A stretch of 64,000 bases of DNA from Gluconobacter roseus NBRC 3990 (GTDB lineage: Bacteria; Pseudomonadota; Alphaproteobacteria; Acetobacterales; Acetobacteraceae): contig NZ_BJLY01000001.1 of the NCBI RefSeq assembly GCF_006538885.1, positions 124,001 to 188,000 of the forward strand. The letters run 5' to 3'. Positions within the stretch are counted from its first letter, which is position 1. Every line of letters starts with the position of its first letter. Shown here piece after piece: positions 1 through 8,191 of the stretch. The translations under genes and the position numbers were made by a program. The notes beneath the pieces are model-generated. The model was not told the origin of the DNA. It saw only the letters and a program-made list of their open reading frames with translations, and did not search any database.

Positions 1-456
1 ACCGCCGCGTCTGACCTGTTTGCGGACAGCAAGGATGCGTCTGCTGCCAAGAAGGCTTCCGAAGTGGTGGAGAAAGTAGCAGAAAAGCCTGCGGCACCTG
101 TTCGCAAGGCACCTTCGGACACTCCTCAAGCCGCCAAGGCTGTTCCTCAGCCCGTAACAGCAGCGCGTCCTGCTTCTGCTGCTCCCAAGGAAGCCGCGCC
201 AGTTCGTCGGGATCCTGTTGTGGCTCCCAAGCCAGAACCCCGCGTCGCTCCTGTGCCCCGACCGGCCCTTCCGCCCCGTTTTTCAACAGCAGGTATTGAT
301 CGGCCTACGCGCCGTGGGCCGTCCTGCTGCTGGCCGATTGGTGATCCTGGTACCCCGGGGTTTCATTTCTGCGGCGCCACACCGCTTCCCGGAAAGCCCT
401 ACTGCGCCGAACACGCAGCCATCGCTTATGTAAAAATTCGCGACCGTCGCGATTGA
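1..456 (+). CDS. gcrA: GcrA-family cell-cycle regulator, C-terminal part
   Basis: This is the 3' end of a gene whose start lies before the window; the frame is open from base 1. GcrA is an alphaproteobacterial cell-cycle transcription factor that works with sigma70 RNA polymerase at CcrM-methylated promoters. The visible part begins with a long Ala/Pro/Lys-rich linker of about 95 residues and ends with the conserved Cys/His cluster of the family (CCWPIGDPG, FHFCG, KPYCAEH). The low-complexity linker and the compact C-terminal cluster fit GcrA. The DNA-binding N-terminus cannot be examined. A strong terminator follows 17 bases after the stop. Confidence 0.85.
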   Translation, partial: TAASDLFADSKDASAAKKASEVVEKVAEKPAAPVRKAPSDTPQAAKAVPQPVTAARPASAAPKEAAPVRRDPVVAPKPEPRVAPVPRPALPPRFSTAGIDRPTRRGPSCCWPIGDPGTPGFHFCGATPLPGKPYCAEHAAIAYVKIRDRRD

Positions 457-472
457 TATGGCCTAAAATCAG

Positions 473-508
473 AAAAGGCCGCTCTTCCTGAAGGAGGGCG
501 GCCTTTTT
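473..508 (+). terminator. Rho-independent terminator after gcrA
   Basis: A perfect 10-bp stem (AAAAGGCCGC at 473-482 with GCGGCCTTTT at 498-507) is followed by a T run. It sits just after the gcrA stop codon. Confidence 0.9.
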
Positions 509-637
509 CATGTCTGGTTACCGAGGCAGACACTCTGAATGCGTTCCTGAGTTTCAAACCGAACACTCAGAAGATTCAAAAATATTCTGGAAAGTTCGAG
601 GCTGATAAAAATCCAAGCCTCTGAAAACAAGGAAAAA

Positions 638-712
<75 letters not shown>

Positions 713-764
713 GTACCGTTGCCTTGGCGCGCTTCGTAACGGGTCAGCGCGCCAAGCGCAAGCC

Positions 765-1184
765 TTAATCGTCGCGATGGACTTTTTCCATCCGCTCATG
801 ACGCTCCTGAGCGTCGATGGACAGTGTCGCGATCGGGCGGGCTTCGAGCCGCTTCAGGCCAATCGGCTCTCCTGTTTCTTCGCAGAAGCCATAGCTCCCG
901 TCATCGATACGTTCGAGCGCCATATTGATCTTTGAGATCAGCTTGCGAGCCCGGTCGCGGGTCCGAAGCTCGAAAGCGCGGTCCGTCTCGACACTGGCGC
1001 GGTCGGTAATGTCGGATTCATGAATCCCACCTTCCGAAAGACTCGCAAGGGTCCCATCCGCTTCCTTCAGGAGATCAAGACGCCAGCGCAGAAGTTTCTG
1101 CCTGAAGTATTCGACCTGAAGCGGGTTCATGAACTCTTCGTTGTCGGAGGGTCTATAATCCGGCGGCAGCGTAATCATGCGCAT
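765..1184 (-). CDS. dksA: DksA/TraR-family RNA polymerase-binding regulator
   Basis: DksA binds the secondary channel of RNA polymerase and, with ppGpp, mediates the stringent response. The protein has the coiled-coil region (about residues 20-90) and the family signature CEETGEPIGLKRLEARP near the C-terminus. Enterobacterial DksA has a four-cysteine zinc finger here; this copy keeps a single Cys and replaces the others, as commonly seen in alphaproteobacterial DksA. I chose the ATG at 1182-1184 because AGGGA lies five bases upstream; the frame stays open to 1220 and the next ATG is two codons downstream. It is transcribed divergently from the flagellar genes. Confidence 0.88.
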   Translation of the reverse strand: MRMITLPPDYRPSDNEEFMNPLQVEYFRQKLLRWRLDLLKEADGTLASLSEGGIHESDITDRASVETDRAFELRTRDRARKLISKINMALERIDDGSYGFCEETGEPIGLKRLEARPIATLSIDAQERHERMEKVHRDD

Positions 1185-1412
1185 CCAATCCCTGGCTGGT
1201 CTGCCAACGTCCGCTTCCAACAGCCGCAGGCTATAACGCGCGGCTTATAGCCACCCCAGCCGCATCCGCCAACCCCGAACATACTTTGCGTGTCTGTCGG
1301 AAAGCGCGGAAATCTGCGTCTCTGTTAGGGGTTTCTTTACCCTGTACGCCCATCCTCAACACCTGAGCCCCCCAGACCTGTCTTGCAGGCATCAGGATAC
1401 CCTTCGTCGCCC

Positions 1413-2555
1413 ATGCGCTTTTTCATGCGATCTCCATCTTCCTTCCAGACCCTGCTGCGGCGTTTGACGGCGCTTGCATGTGTCGGACTGCTACTTTTGC
1501 CTGGCTTTACCCTGGCCGCAAGCGTTCGCATCAAGGATATCACGGACATGGAAGGCGTCCGGAGCAACCAGTTGATCGGATACGGTCTTGTGGTTGGTCT
1601 GAACGGTACCGGAGACCGGCTGACTAATACGATTTTCACCCGTGAAACGTTGATTTCCATGCTGAACCGGCTGGGTGTGAACATTCGCGATCAGGAGACC
1701 CAGCTTCAGACGCATGACGTTGCTGCGGTTATGGTAACGGCCGATCTTCCGGCTTTTGCTCATGGCGGTAACCGCATTGATGTTACGGTTTCAGCGGCTG
1801 GTGATGCTTCGTCCCTGACGGGCGGCACGCTTTTGGTCACTCCACTGATGGCGGCTGATGGTGAGGTCTACGCCGTAGCTCAGGGCTCTCTGGCTACGAA
1901 TGCGTTCTCTGCCCGTGGAGCTGCAGCCTCCATTACGCGAAACGTTCCTACCAGCGGTCATATTGCTAATGGCGGCATCGTTGAGCGTGAAGTGCCTTTC
2001 GATCTCAGTCACCGCGCGAATCTCCATCTAAGTTTGCGAAATCCGGACTTCACAACAGCGAGTCGCATTGCGGCCATCATCAACCGGACTTTCGGACCGA
2101 TTGCTATTGTGCAGGACCCACGCACGGTCCTGCTGGATCTGAGCAATCATGACCCTGTTTCTACACTCTCCAGAATTGGCGATCTTCTCGTGACGCCCGA
2201 TAACCCTGCCAAAGTGGTGGTGGATGAAGCCAGTGGGACGATCATCATGGGAGCAGACGTCCGGATCAGTACGGTCGCCGTGGCACAGGGAAACCTGACG
2301 GTTCAGGTAACGGAAACTCCCGAAGTCTCCCAGCCTGGTCCGTTTTCCGGCGGTCAGACCGCTGTTGTGCCACGTACGAACGTCAAGGTGGACACAGGCA
2401 AGACACACCATCTGGCCGTTGTACCCGGTGGAACAACGCTCAGGGAGCTTGTTTCAGGCCTGAATGCTCTTGGAGTAGGGCCACGGGACATGATCAGCAT
2501 TCTGCAGGCCATCAAGGCTGATGGCGCACTGCAGGCAGAACTGGAGATGCGTTGA
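1413..2555 (+). CDS. flgI: Flagellar P-ring protein FlgI
   Basis: FlgI is secreted to the periplasm and polymerises into the P ring around the flagellar rod, acting as a bushing in the peptidoglycan. The 380-residue product has a Sec signal peptide (hydrophobic stretch around residues 18-36 ending near LAAS) followed at once by the family N-terminus VRIKDITDMEGVRSNQLIGY. The length matches the family. The frame is open further upstream from a TTG at 1383, but the ATG at 1413 places the signal peptide sensibly. Its stop overlaps the next gene by 4 bases, so these flagellar genes form a translationally coupled operon. FlgH and FlgA are not nearby. Confidence 0.95.
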   Translation: MRFFMRSPSSFQTLLRRLTALACVGLLLLPGFTLAASVRIKDITDMEGVRSNQLIGYGLVVGLNGTGDRLTNTIFTRETLISMLNRLGVNIRDQETQLQTHDVAAVMVTADLPAFAHGGNRIDVTVSAAGDASSLTGGTLLVTPLMAADGEVYAVAQGSLATNAFSARGAAASITRNVPTSGHIANGGIVEREVPFDLSHRANLHLSLRNPDFTTASRIAAIINRTFGPIAIVQDPRTVLLDLSNHDPVSTLSRIGDLLVTPDNPAKVVVDEASGTIIMGADVRISTVAVAQGNLTVQVTETPEVSQPGPFSGGQTAVVPRTNVKVDTGKTHHLAVVPGGTTLRELVSGLNALGVGPRDMISILQAIKADGALQAELEMR

Positions 2556-2857
2556 TGACAATATCTTCGACAACCGGCGCTGCATCGCAGGGATTGCCGT
2601 TGCATGGGCAGAAGGCAGACCCTGCCAAAACGTTGAAGTCAGCCCAGAGCTTCGAGTCGATGGCCATTAACCAGATGCTTCAGCCCATGTTCGCCACTGA
2701 GGACAATAGCGACAGCATGTTCAGTGGCGGTGCAGGTGAAAAGCAGTTCCGGCCCATGCTCGTAGAACAGATCGCCAAGCAGATGGAAAATAATGGCGGA
2801 ATAGGGCTGACGGACGCGATTGATCGTCAGATGCTGGCCATGCAGGAGCAGAAATGA
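2552..2857 (+). CDS. Rod-binding protein (FlgJ N-terminal domain type)
   Basis: This 101-residue protein matches the short rod-binding domain found at the N-terminus of enterobacterial FlgJ. The recognisable core is a helical segment with FESMAINQMLQPMF and a second with MLVEQIAKQM. There is no muramidase domain, as is usual in alphaproteobacteria, where peptidoglycan hydrolysis for rod passage is supplied by a separate enzyme. The ATG overlaps the end of flgI (ATGA type), and its own end overlaps the next start. It probably scaffolds rod assembly in the periplasm. Confidence 0.85.
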   Translation: MMTISSTTGAASQGLPLHGQKADPAKTLKSAQSFESMAINQMLQPMFATEDNSDSMFSGGAGEKQFRPMLVEQIAKQMENNGGIGLTDAIDRQMLAMQEQK

Positions 2858-3285
2858 GCGCGTCCATTATCCCGGCGATGCAGCGACTGATCGCCATTCT
2901 CGAGGCGGAAAATTCTGCATTGGAAGAAGCGCGCATTCCCGATGCGTTGGCGCTTCTGAATGATAAGCAGGATGCGGCCAGAACGCTTGAGCAGGAAGTC
3001 GCCATTGCCAATGATCGTAAAGAAGAACTTTGCCCGTGCTGCCCTGATGAAGAGAATGTCGCCAGGGAAGATTCTCCAGCCCTTCCTTACCGTGATCTGC
3101 TGGAGCAGATGACAGAACTGGGCAACCGCAATGGAGAGCTTCTGCAGAGGGCGATTACGGCCCAGAAGCGCGTGATCGAACTGCTGACTTCAACGCCAAC
3201 AGCATCTTTGCCTCAGAGTTACGGCAATCAGGGCAGTTATGCGCCCGTTACAGACAGGCAGGCCTTGTTCATCAGTAAGGCCTGA
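2854..3285 (+). CDS. FlgN-like flagellar chaperone (tentative)
   Basis: The 143-residue product is mostly helical, with heptad-like stretches at about residues 5-55 and 80-115, and a CPCC motif near residue 55. Position directly after flgI and the rod-binding gene, with a 4-base overlap, together with size and helical character, suggests an FlgN-type export chaperone for hook-associated proteins. Sequence conservation in that family is weak, so the call rests largely on context. The two close cysteine pairs are unusual for FlgN and were not explained. It converges on the next gene with only nine bases between the stops. Confidence 0.55.
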   Translation: MSASIIPAMQRLIAILEAENSALEEARIPDALALLNDKQDAARTLEQEVAIANDRKEELCPCCPDEENVAREDSPALPYRDLLEQMTELGNRNGELLQRAITAQKRVIELLTSTPTASLPQSYGNQGSYAPVTDRQALFISKA

Positions 3286-3294
3286 AAACCGGGG

Positions 3295-4587
3295 TCAGTC
3301 CTCGGCAAGGACCTGACGACTGACTTTGACCCTGCCGACTCGCCGACGGTCCATTTCCAGAACTTCGAACAGCCAGCCTCCAAAAGCGACTTTGTCTCCA
3401 CGTGCCGGAACGCGCCGTAGAAGTGCAAGCATGACGCCACCAAGGGTATGGTAGCCGCCAGCACCAGGCAGTTCTGGCAGATCGAGGCGGGAGCGTAGTT
3501 CATCAGCTGGCATGAAGCCGTCGAATACATATTCATCCGCGCCTTCGGCTGCCTGAAGTTCTGAAGAGGATGACTCGGTCTTTTCCTCACCGACAATGGC
3601 TTCGAAGACGTCTGACGGCGTCACGATGCCCTCGAAGGAGCCGTATTCATCCAAGACAAAGGTGATGCCAAGATTGACTCCGCGCATGCGCTCAATCATG
3701 TCCTGGGCGCTGAGACTGTCAGGAATAACGGGCGGTTCGCGCAGTACGGCATCGACGGAAACCGGAAGCTTCAGGAGCAGCCGGTCCATGATGTCCTTGG
3801 CCAGAATGACACCGACGGGATGGTCCACGTCTCCTTCACAAACGACTATCCGGGCGTAGGAAGACTGGCGCAGTTTGCGGACCAGCGTTTCCTGATCCGC
3901 ATGTCTGTCGATCCAGAAAAGCTCGTTGCGGGGGGTCATGATGGCGCGGACGGGGCGGTCTGCCAGACGCAGAAGGCGCTCGATCATGGCCTGTTCGTCG
4001 GTTTCGAGAACGCCGGCGCGGGCTCCTTCGGCCAGAACGGCTTTCAGTTCCTCTTCCGTTACCGCGGCGCGTGTCAGGGGACCGACACGGAGCAGGCGGA
4101 GCACCAGTGAGGACGTGCCGCTGAGTAGCCACACAATGGGCTGTGCGATGCGGGCCACGCCGACCAGAAGCCATGCCAGCCGTGAAGCAATAGCTTCCGG
4201 CTGCTGTAATGCGATCTGTTTGGGGATGAGTTCACCGAAAACCAGCATGGTGAAGGTGATCATCGCCACGACGAGGACGATCGAAACCTCACTGGCAATC
4301 GGACGTAGCGACGGGATGTTGGCGATCCATGCCGTGACGGTACTTTCCATCTGGCTGCCGCCAAACGTACCTTCAAGAATGGAGACCAGCGTCATGCCAA
4401 CCTGAACGGTTGGCAGAAAGCTGTGCGGATCCTCTGCCAGCCGGATTGCAGTTGTGGCCCCTCGGGTGCCCTGCTTGGCCAGAACTTCCAGCCGTGGCCG
4501 CTTTGCCGAAATGAGAGCCATTTCTCCCATGGCAAACACGGCATTGAGGAAAATGAGCAGACAGATAACGAGAATAGGGGTCAGCAT
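3295..4587 (-). CDS. CNNM/CBS-pair transporter-associated membrane protein (hemolysin-C family)
   Basis: The 430-residue protein has an N-terminal CNNM (DUF21) membrane domain with about four hydrophobic segments in residues 1-160. A CBS pair follows at about 195-325, containing the MTPRNELFW and LDEYGSFEGIVTPSD signatures. A C-terminal CorC/HlyC transporter-associated domain ends the protein at about 345-430. Members are linked to magnesium/cobalt or polyamine efflux rather than true haemolysis. I chose the ATG at 4585-4587, which begins directly with the first transmembrane segment; the frame is open to 4614. The gene is monocistronic and converges with the flagellar operon. Confidence 0.88.
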   Translation of the reverse strand: MLTPILVICLLIFLNAVFAMGEMALISAKRPRLEVLAKQGTRGATTAIRLAEDPHSFLPTVQVGMTLVSILEGTFGGSQMESTVTAWIANIPSLRPIASEVSIVLVVAMITFTMLVFGELIPKQIALQQPEAIASRLAWLLVGVARIAQPIVWLLSGTSSLVLRLLRVGPLTRAAVTEEELKAVLAEGARAGVLETDEQAMIERLLRLADRPVRAIMTPRNELFWIDRHADQETLVRKLRQSSYARIVVCEGDVDHPVGVILAKDIMDRLLLKLPVSVDAVLREPPVIPDSLSAQDMIERMRGVNLGITFVLDEYGSFEGIVTPSDVFEAIVGEEKTESSSSELQAAEGADEYVFDGFMPADELRSRLDLPELPGAGGYHTLGGVMLALLRRVPARGDKVAFGGWLFEVLEMDRRRVGRVKVSRQVLAED

Positions 4588-4682
4588 GATCCGGCCAGAA
4601 TAATGAATACCCAATCATAACAGGACGATTGGCGGATGCCATGCCCTTCATTCTGTCCGGTCAAATGGAGGAGTCTTTTCAC

Positions 4683-4710
4683 AAAAAAACCGGCTCACTA
4701 GGAGCCGGTT
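4683..4710 (-). terminator. Rho-independent terminator after hpnH
   Basis: A perfect 9-bp stem (AACCGGCTC with GAGCCGGTT) and a 5-base loop are followed, on the minus strand, by seven T. It lies 33 bases past the hpnH stop. Confidence 0.9.
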
Positions 4711-4743
4711 CTTCATGTGCACACACAGACAGGGGTGATGCCC

Positions 4744-5940
4744 TCAGTCTGCTGCGTCAGCGGCTTCCGAAACCGTATTGGCTGCCGGACGACCATTCAC
4801 GCGGACGCGCGGACCGCGAGCAGGTTTTGCACCCGTGGAGATGCGCTCCATCTGCTGCTGGACCTGTTCCTCATAGCCGTATTCGGCCGGACGCTGGTTG
4901 GCGAGCGAGATTTCCGGAACCATCGGCTTTTCGGTCTCGGGGCCAAACAGGGCGACCTTGGCGATGTGCCAGGGACGGGCCACAGCATCCATGACAGCCG
5001 TGGACTCGTATCCGGAATGCACCATGCAGTCGGCGCACTTCTCGTAAGCGCCGGTGCCGTACTGCTCCCAGGCGGTATCGTCCATCAGTTCCCGGAACGT
5101 CTTGGCATAGCCTTCACCGAGCAGGTAGCACGGACGCTGCCAGCCGAAGACCGTACGGAGCGGCTTGCCCCACGGCGTGCAGTGATAGTTCTCATTGCCG
5201 GCCAGGAAGTTCAGGAACAGCGGCGACTGCGTGAAGCGCCACTTCTTGCCCTTGCCGAGGCGGAAGATGTCACGGAATAGCTGCTTCGTCTTCTGGCGGT
5301 TCAGGAAGTGGGCCTGATCCGGTGCACGCTCATAGGCATAGCCCGGAGCGGTCATGATGCCATCGACGCCCATGGCCATGACTTCGTCGAAGAAAGCTGC
5401 GACGCGTTCCGGAACGGCACCGTCGAACAGGGTGCAGTTGATGGAGACGCGGAAGCCGCGGGACTTCGCCAGACGGATCGCTGCGGTCGCACGTTCGAAA
5501 ACCCCTTCCTGACAGACCGACGAGTCATGCATCAGCTGATCGCCGTCGAGATGCACGTCCCAAGAGAAGAACGGGGAGGGCTCGTAATCGTCGAGCTTCT
5601 TCTCCAGCAGCAGACCGTTCGTGCACAGGTAGACGTATTTTTTCCGCCCGATCAAACCTTTGACGATCTGGGGCATTTCCTTGTGCAGGAGGGGTTCACC
5701 ACCGGCAATCGCAATGACAGGAGCGCCCGCTTCCGTGTCGGCATCCAGGCATTCCTGAAGGCTGAGACGCTGGTTCAGGATCTGCGCCGGGTAGTCGATC
5801 TTGCCACAGCCGGCGCACGCCAGGTTGCAGCGGAACAGCGGTTCGAGCATCAGGACCAGCGGATAGCGCTTGCGGCCCGTGAGGTGCTGCTTGACAACGT
5901 ACCGTCCGACTCGGACAGCCTGCATCAAAGGAACGGCCAT
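4744..5940 (-). CDS. hpnH: Adenosyl-hopene transferase HpnH (radical SAM)
   Basis: HpnH joins the 5'-deoxyadenosyl group of SAM to diploptene, forming adenosylhopane, the first committed step to C35 extended hopanoids. The 398-residue protein has the radical SAM cluster motif C38-x3-C42-x2-C45 near its N-terminus, then a GGEPLLH glycine-rich SAM-binding segment. A C-terminal region carries further cysteines (CADC) typical of the SPASM/DUF3463 extension. The start has GAGG eight bases upstream. It is transcribed divergently from hpnM-hpnI-hpnJ-hpnK, which act on the products of this branch. Confidence 0.96.
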   Translation of the reverse strand: MAVPLMQAVRVGRYVVKQHLTGRKRYPLVLMLEPLFRCNLACAGCGKIDYPAQILNQRLSLQECLDADTEAGAPVIAIAGGEPLLHKEMPQIVKGLIGRKKYVYLCTNGLLLEKKLDDYEPSPFFSWDVHLDGDQLMHDSSVCQEGVFERATAAIRLAKSRGFRVSINCTLFDGAVPERVAAFFDEVMAMGVDGIMTAPGYAYERAPDQAHFLNRQKTKQLFRDIFRLGKGKKWRFTQSPLFLNFLAGNENYHCTPWGKPLRTVFGWQRPCYLLGEGYAKTFRELMDDTAWEQYGTGAYEKCADCMVHSGYESTAVMDAVARPWHIAKVALFGPETEKPMVPEISLANQRPAEYGYEEQVQQQMERISTGAKPARGPRVRVNGRPAANTVSEAADAAD

Positions 5941-6264
5941 TATAATCCTCTGGTTCTAGCCTCCGGAGGGTGCACCCATAGGGCGCCCGGGGCCTTGCAC
6001 ATCGTGGATGGGCCCGTGGCTGTCTTCCCTGTCCCGGCTTCGGAAAGTCGGGAAACATGAAGGACCATCGAGCATTAGATTGACTGCCTATAGACCCATT
6101 GTCGTGTTCGCCTCAATGTCAGGCTGCATAATTCGCATCAGGCCTGTGGCTAATCGAGCACAGATGGAACTATGGATGCCAGAACTTGATGCAGGGAACT
6201 TGATACAATGTGTCATGAACCTGATCTTTATGCCCAGAACTGTCTACAGGACGAAAGCACGATC
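5941..6264 (+). other. Divergent intergenic region between hpnH and hpnM
   Basis: This 324-base stretch holds no convincing gene. It must contain the promoters of both hpnH and the hpnM operon. TACAAT at 6204-6209 resembles a -10 box, but I could not pair it with a -35 box at normal spacing. I see no clear operator or riboswitch. Confidence 0.5.
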
Positions 6265-6921
6265 ATGATTTGCCGTTTTTCCCCGAAAGTGACTCTGTCC
6301 CTTCTGTCCGCCTGCCTCCTGACGGGGCCTGTCGCCATGACGGCGCTTTCGCCGGTAGCACTGGCCCAGACGGCACCCGCTGACGCGACATCAGCCGTGG
6401 CACCGATCTCTGCGCTGTATGATGCTCTGAAAACGGCCCAGAAAACAGGGAAAACCGCCCAGCAGCGCGCAACGATGATCGCCCCTGCCGTGGATCGCGC
6501 CTTTGATCTTGAAGCGATTCTCCGTCGCTCGGTCGGCGTGCGCTACAACAGCCTGAGCCCTGCTGACCGGACCCGTCTTCTAGGATCTTTCCGCCAGTTC
6601 ACGATCGCGCGCTATGCGTCGTCATTCAAGCCGGAAGCCCAGGCGGCCTTTACGGTTTCTCCGCAGACCCGCCCCAACCCGACCGGTGGCCAGATCGTGG
6701 ACACGACGATCGGAGGAACCGACGGAAGCGGTGTCACGCCGATTGACTACATTATGACCAATGGTGCCTCGGGCTGGCGGATCACGGACGTTCTGCTCAA
6801 TGCGCATATCAGCCAGGTTGCTGCCCAGCGCGCCGATTTTGGTGGTGCCCTCAGTTCGGGCGGCGCCAGTGGTCTGGCCGATCATCTGGACAGCAAGACT
6901 GCCCACTTCCTGCATGACTGA
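6265..6921 (+). CDS. hpnM: Hopanoid-associated MlaC/Ttg2-like periplasmic protein HpnM
   Basis: The 218-residue protein has a Sec signal peptide (residues 1 to about 36) and an MlaC-type phospholipid-binding domain. Recognisable segments are FDLEAILRRSVG, FRQFTIARYASSF and GWRITDVLLNAHISQVAAQR. In hopanoid loci this family is called HpnM and, with the RND protein HpnN, is thought to move hopanoids to the outer membrane. I chose the ATG at 6265 because the longer frame from 6208 would push the signal peptide inside. It is the first gene of the hpnM-hpnI-hpnJ-hpnK set; hpnN is not in the window. Confidence 0.87.
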   Translation: MICRFSPKVTLSLLSACLLTGPVAMTALSPVALAQTAPADATSAVAPISALYDALKTAQKTGKTAQQRATMIAPAVDRAFDLEAILRRSVGVRYNSLSPADRTRLLGSFRQFTIARYASSFKPEAQAAFTVSPQTRPNPTGGQIVDTTIGGTDGSGVTPIDYIMTNGASGWRITDVLLNAHISQVAAQRADFGGALSSGGASGLADHLDSKTAHFLHD

Positions 6922-6930
6922 GTCCGCCTC

Positions 6931-6982
6931 CACGACGGCACCCTTTCCCAAAAGCGTTCGGGAAGGGTAGAAGACCGTCGTG
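6931..6982 (+). promoter_or_regulatory. Hairpin enclosing the hpnI ribosome-binding site and start
   Basis: The outer stem pairs CACGACGG (6931-6938) with CCGTCGTG (6975-6982). The inner stem pairs ACCCTTTCCC (6940-6949) with GGGAAGGGT (6960-6968), with one bulged T. The GTG start of hpnI (6980-6982) and the upstream GGAAGGG are both on the 3' arm, so the folded mRNA would hide them. There is no T run after it, so an attenuating or translational role is more likely than termination. Confidence 0.6.
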
Positions 6983-8191
6983 CCCCTACCTCTTACGATC
7001 GCGGCCGGTTTCTGCGCCCTTGTTTCTGCTGCCGGCAATCTGCAGGCGCTGGCCGGTGCGACACTGCTCGCCCGGTTCCGCCGCACGGAACGCAGTGCTG
7101 ATGAGGCCCTGCGTCTGTCGGATCGGGCGTGGCCTGCGGTTACCATTCTCAAACCGCTGCACGAAAACGAGCCACTACTGGAAAATGCGCTGGAAAGCGT
7201 CTTTACCCAGGATTACCCGGATTTCCAGATCGTCTTCGGTGTCCAGCATGCCGAAGATACGGCCCTGCCGGTCATTGAACGTCTCCGGAAACGTTATCCG
7301 CGGGTTCCGGTTAGTGTCGTGATCAATCCGCAGGAACATGGTCCGAACCGGAAGGTCGGAAATCTGATGAACATGTACGGGGAAGCTCGTCATGACATTA
7401 TTGTGATCTCCGACTCGGATATTCATGCCAGTCCGAACTACCTGCGCCATGTCGTGACGAGTCTGGAGGAGGCGGGGACGGGCCTGGTCACGACCCTGTA
7501 TGCCGGCCGGCCGGCTGCCGGTACGCTCGTGCAACAGATCGGCGCATGTCAGATCAACCATAATTTCCTCCCCGGCGTCATGATGTCCCGTTTTCTGGGA
7601 CGGCAGGACTGTCTGGGAGCCACGATGGCTCTGCGTCGTCAGACCCTTGAAGACATTGGTGGTCTTGAGGTGCTGGTTGACCATGTGGCTGATGATGCCG
7701 AACTGGGTCAGCTGATCCGGGCGCGTGGGGAGAATATTTCCATCGCACCGACCCTGACCCATACGACCGTAGGCGAACATTCACTCAGCGATCTTCTGGC
7801 TCATGAATTGCGCTGGGGCCGGACGGTCAAGAATGTTGCGCCCGTTGGCTATGGCCTGTCCGCGATCCAGCTTCCCCTGTTCTGGGCGGTTACAGCAGTG
7901 CTGTTCCGTCCGAATGCCTGGTGGACCTGGTTCATGCTGCTCCTGACATGGCTGGTCCGCGCCCTTGGAAGCCGCATCATGGATCGTGCAACGGAGTGTC
8001 CGCTGCCAGCCGCAATCCCGCTTCTGATCGCCCGTGACTGGCTGTCTGCTGCCATTATGGTGGGCAGTGCGCGTGGATCACGCGTTGCATGGCGGGGCAG
8101 AACGGTCCATATCGCCCGAAGAAAACGAAATTCCGCGTCCTGCGCCACCTCGCTCCAGGCCGGCGCCACCCACAGGAGTGTCCGATCATGA
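6980..8191 (+). CDS. hpnI: Hopanoid glycosyltransferase HpnI (GT2, ceramide-glucosyltransferase-like)
   Basis: HpnI transfers N-acetylglucosamine to bacteriohopanetetrol on the inner membrane. The 403-residue protein has an N-terminal membrane anchor (residues 1-25) and a GT2 domain with DSD at 145-147. A DD motif follows in VDHVADDAEL, with the RWGRT acceptor/processivity motif near residue 280, and hydrophobic segments lie at about 295-330. The start is GTG, lying inside a stable hairpin. The stop TGA overlaps the ATG of hpnJ, so the two are translationally coupled. The C-terminal 40 residues are basic and not obviously conserved. Confidence 0.93.
   Translation: MPLPLTIAAGFCALVSAAGNLQALAGATLLARFRRTERSADEALRLSDRAWPAVTILKPLHENEPLLENALESVFTQDYPDFQIVFGVQHAEDTALPVIERLRKRYPRVPVSVVINPQEHGPNRKVGNLMNMYGEARHDIIVISDSDIHASPNYLRHVVTSLEEAGTGLVTTLYAGRPAAGTLVQQIGACQINHNFLPGVMMSRFLGRQDCLGATMALRRQTLEDIGGLEVLVDHVADDAELGQLIRARGENISIAPTLTHTTVGEHSLSDLLAHELRWGRTVKNVAPVGYGLSAIQLPLFWAVTAVLFRPNAWWTWFMLLLTWLVRALGSRIMDRATECPLPAAIPLLIARDWLSAAIMVGSARGSRVAWRGRTVHIARRKRNSASCATSLQAGATHRSVRS

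Noticed and set aside
598-621. GAGGCT/AGCCTC hairpin downstream of the tRNA
   Set aside because: Six-base stem with a 12-base loop and no T run on the tRNA strand; too weak to call a terminator.
6008-6268. Small plus-strand frame in the hpnH-hpnM gap
   Set aside because: No ribosome-binding site, no conserved features, and it runs into the hpnM signal peptide region.
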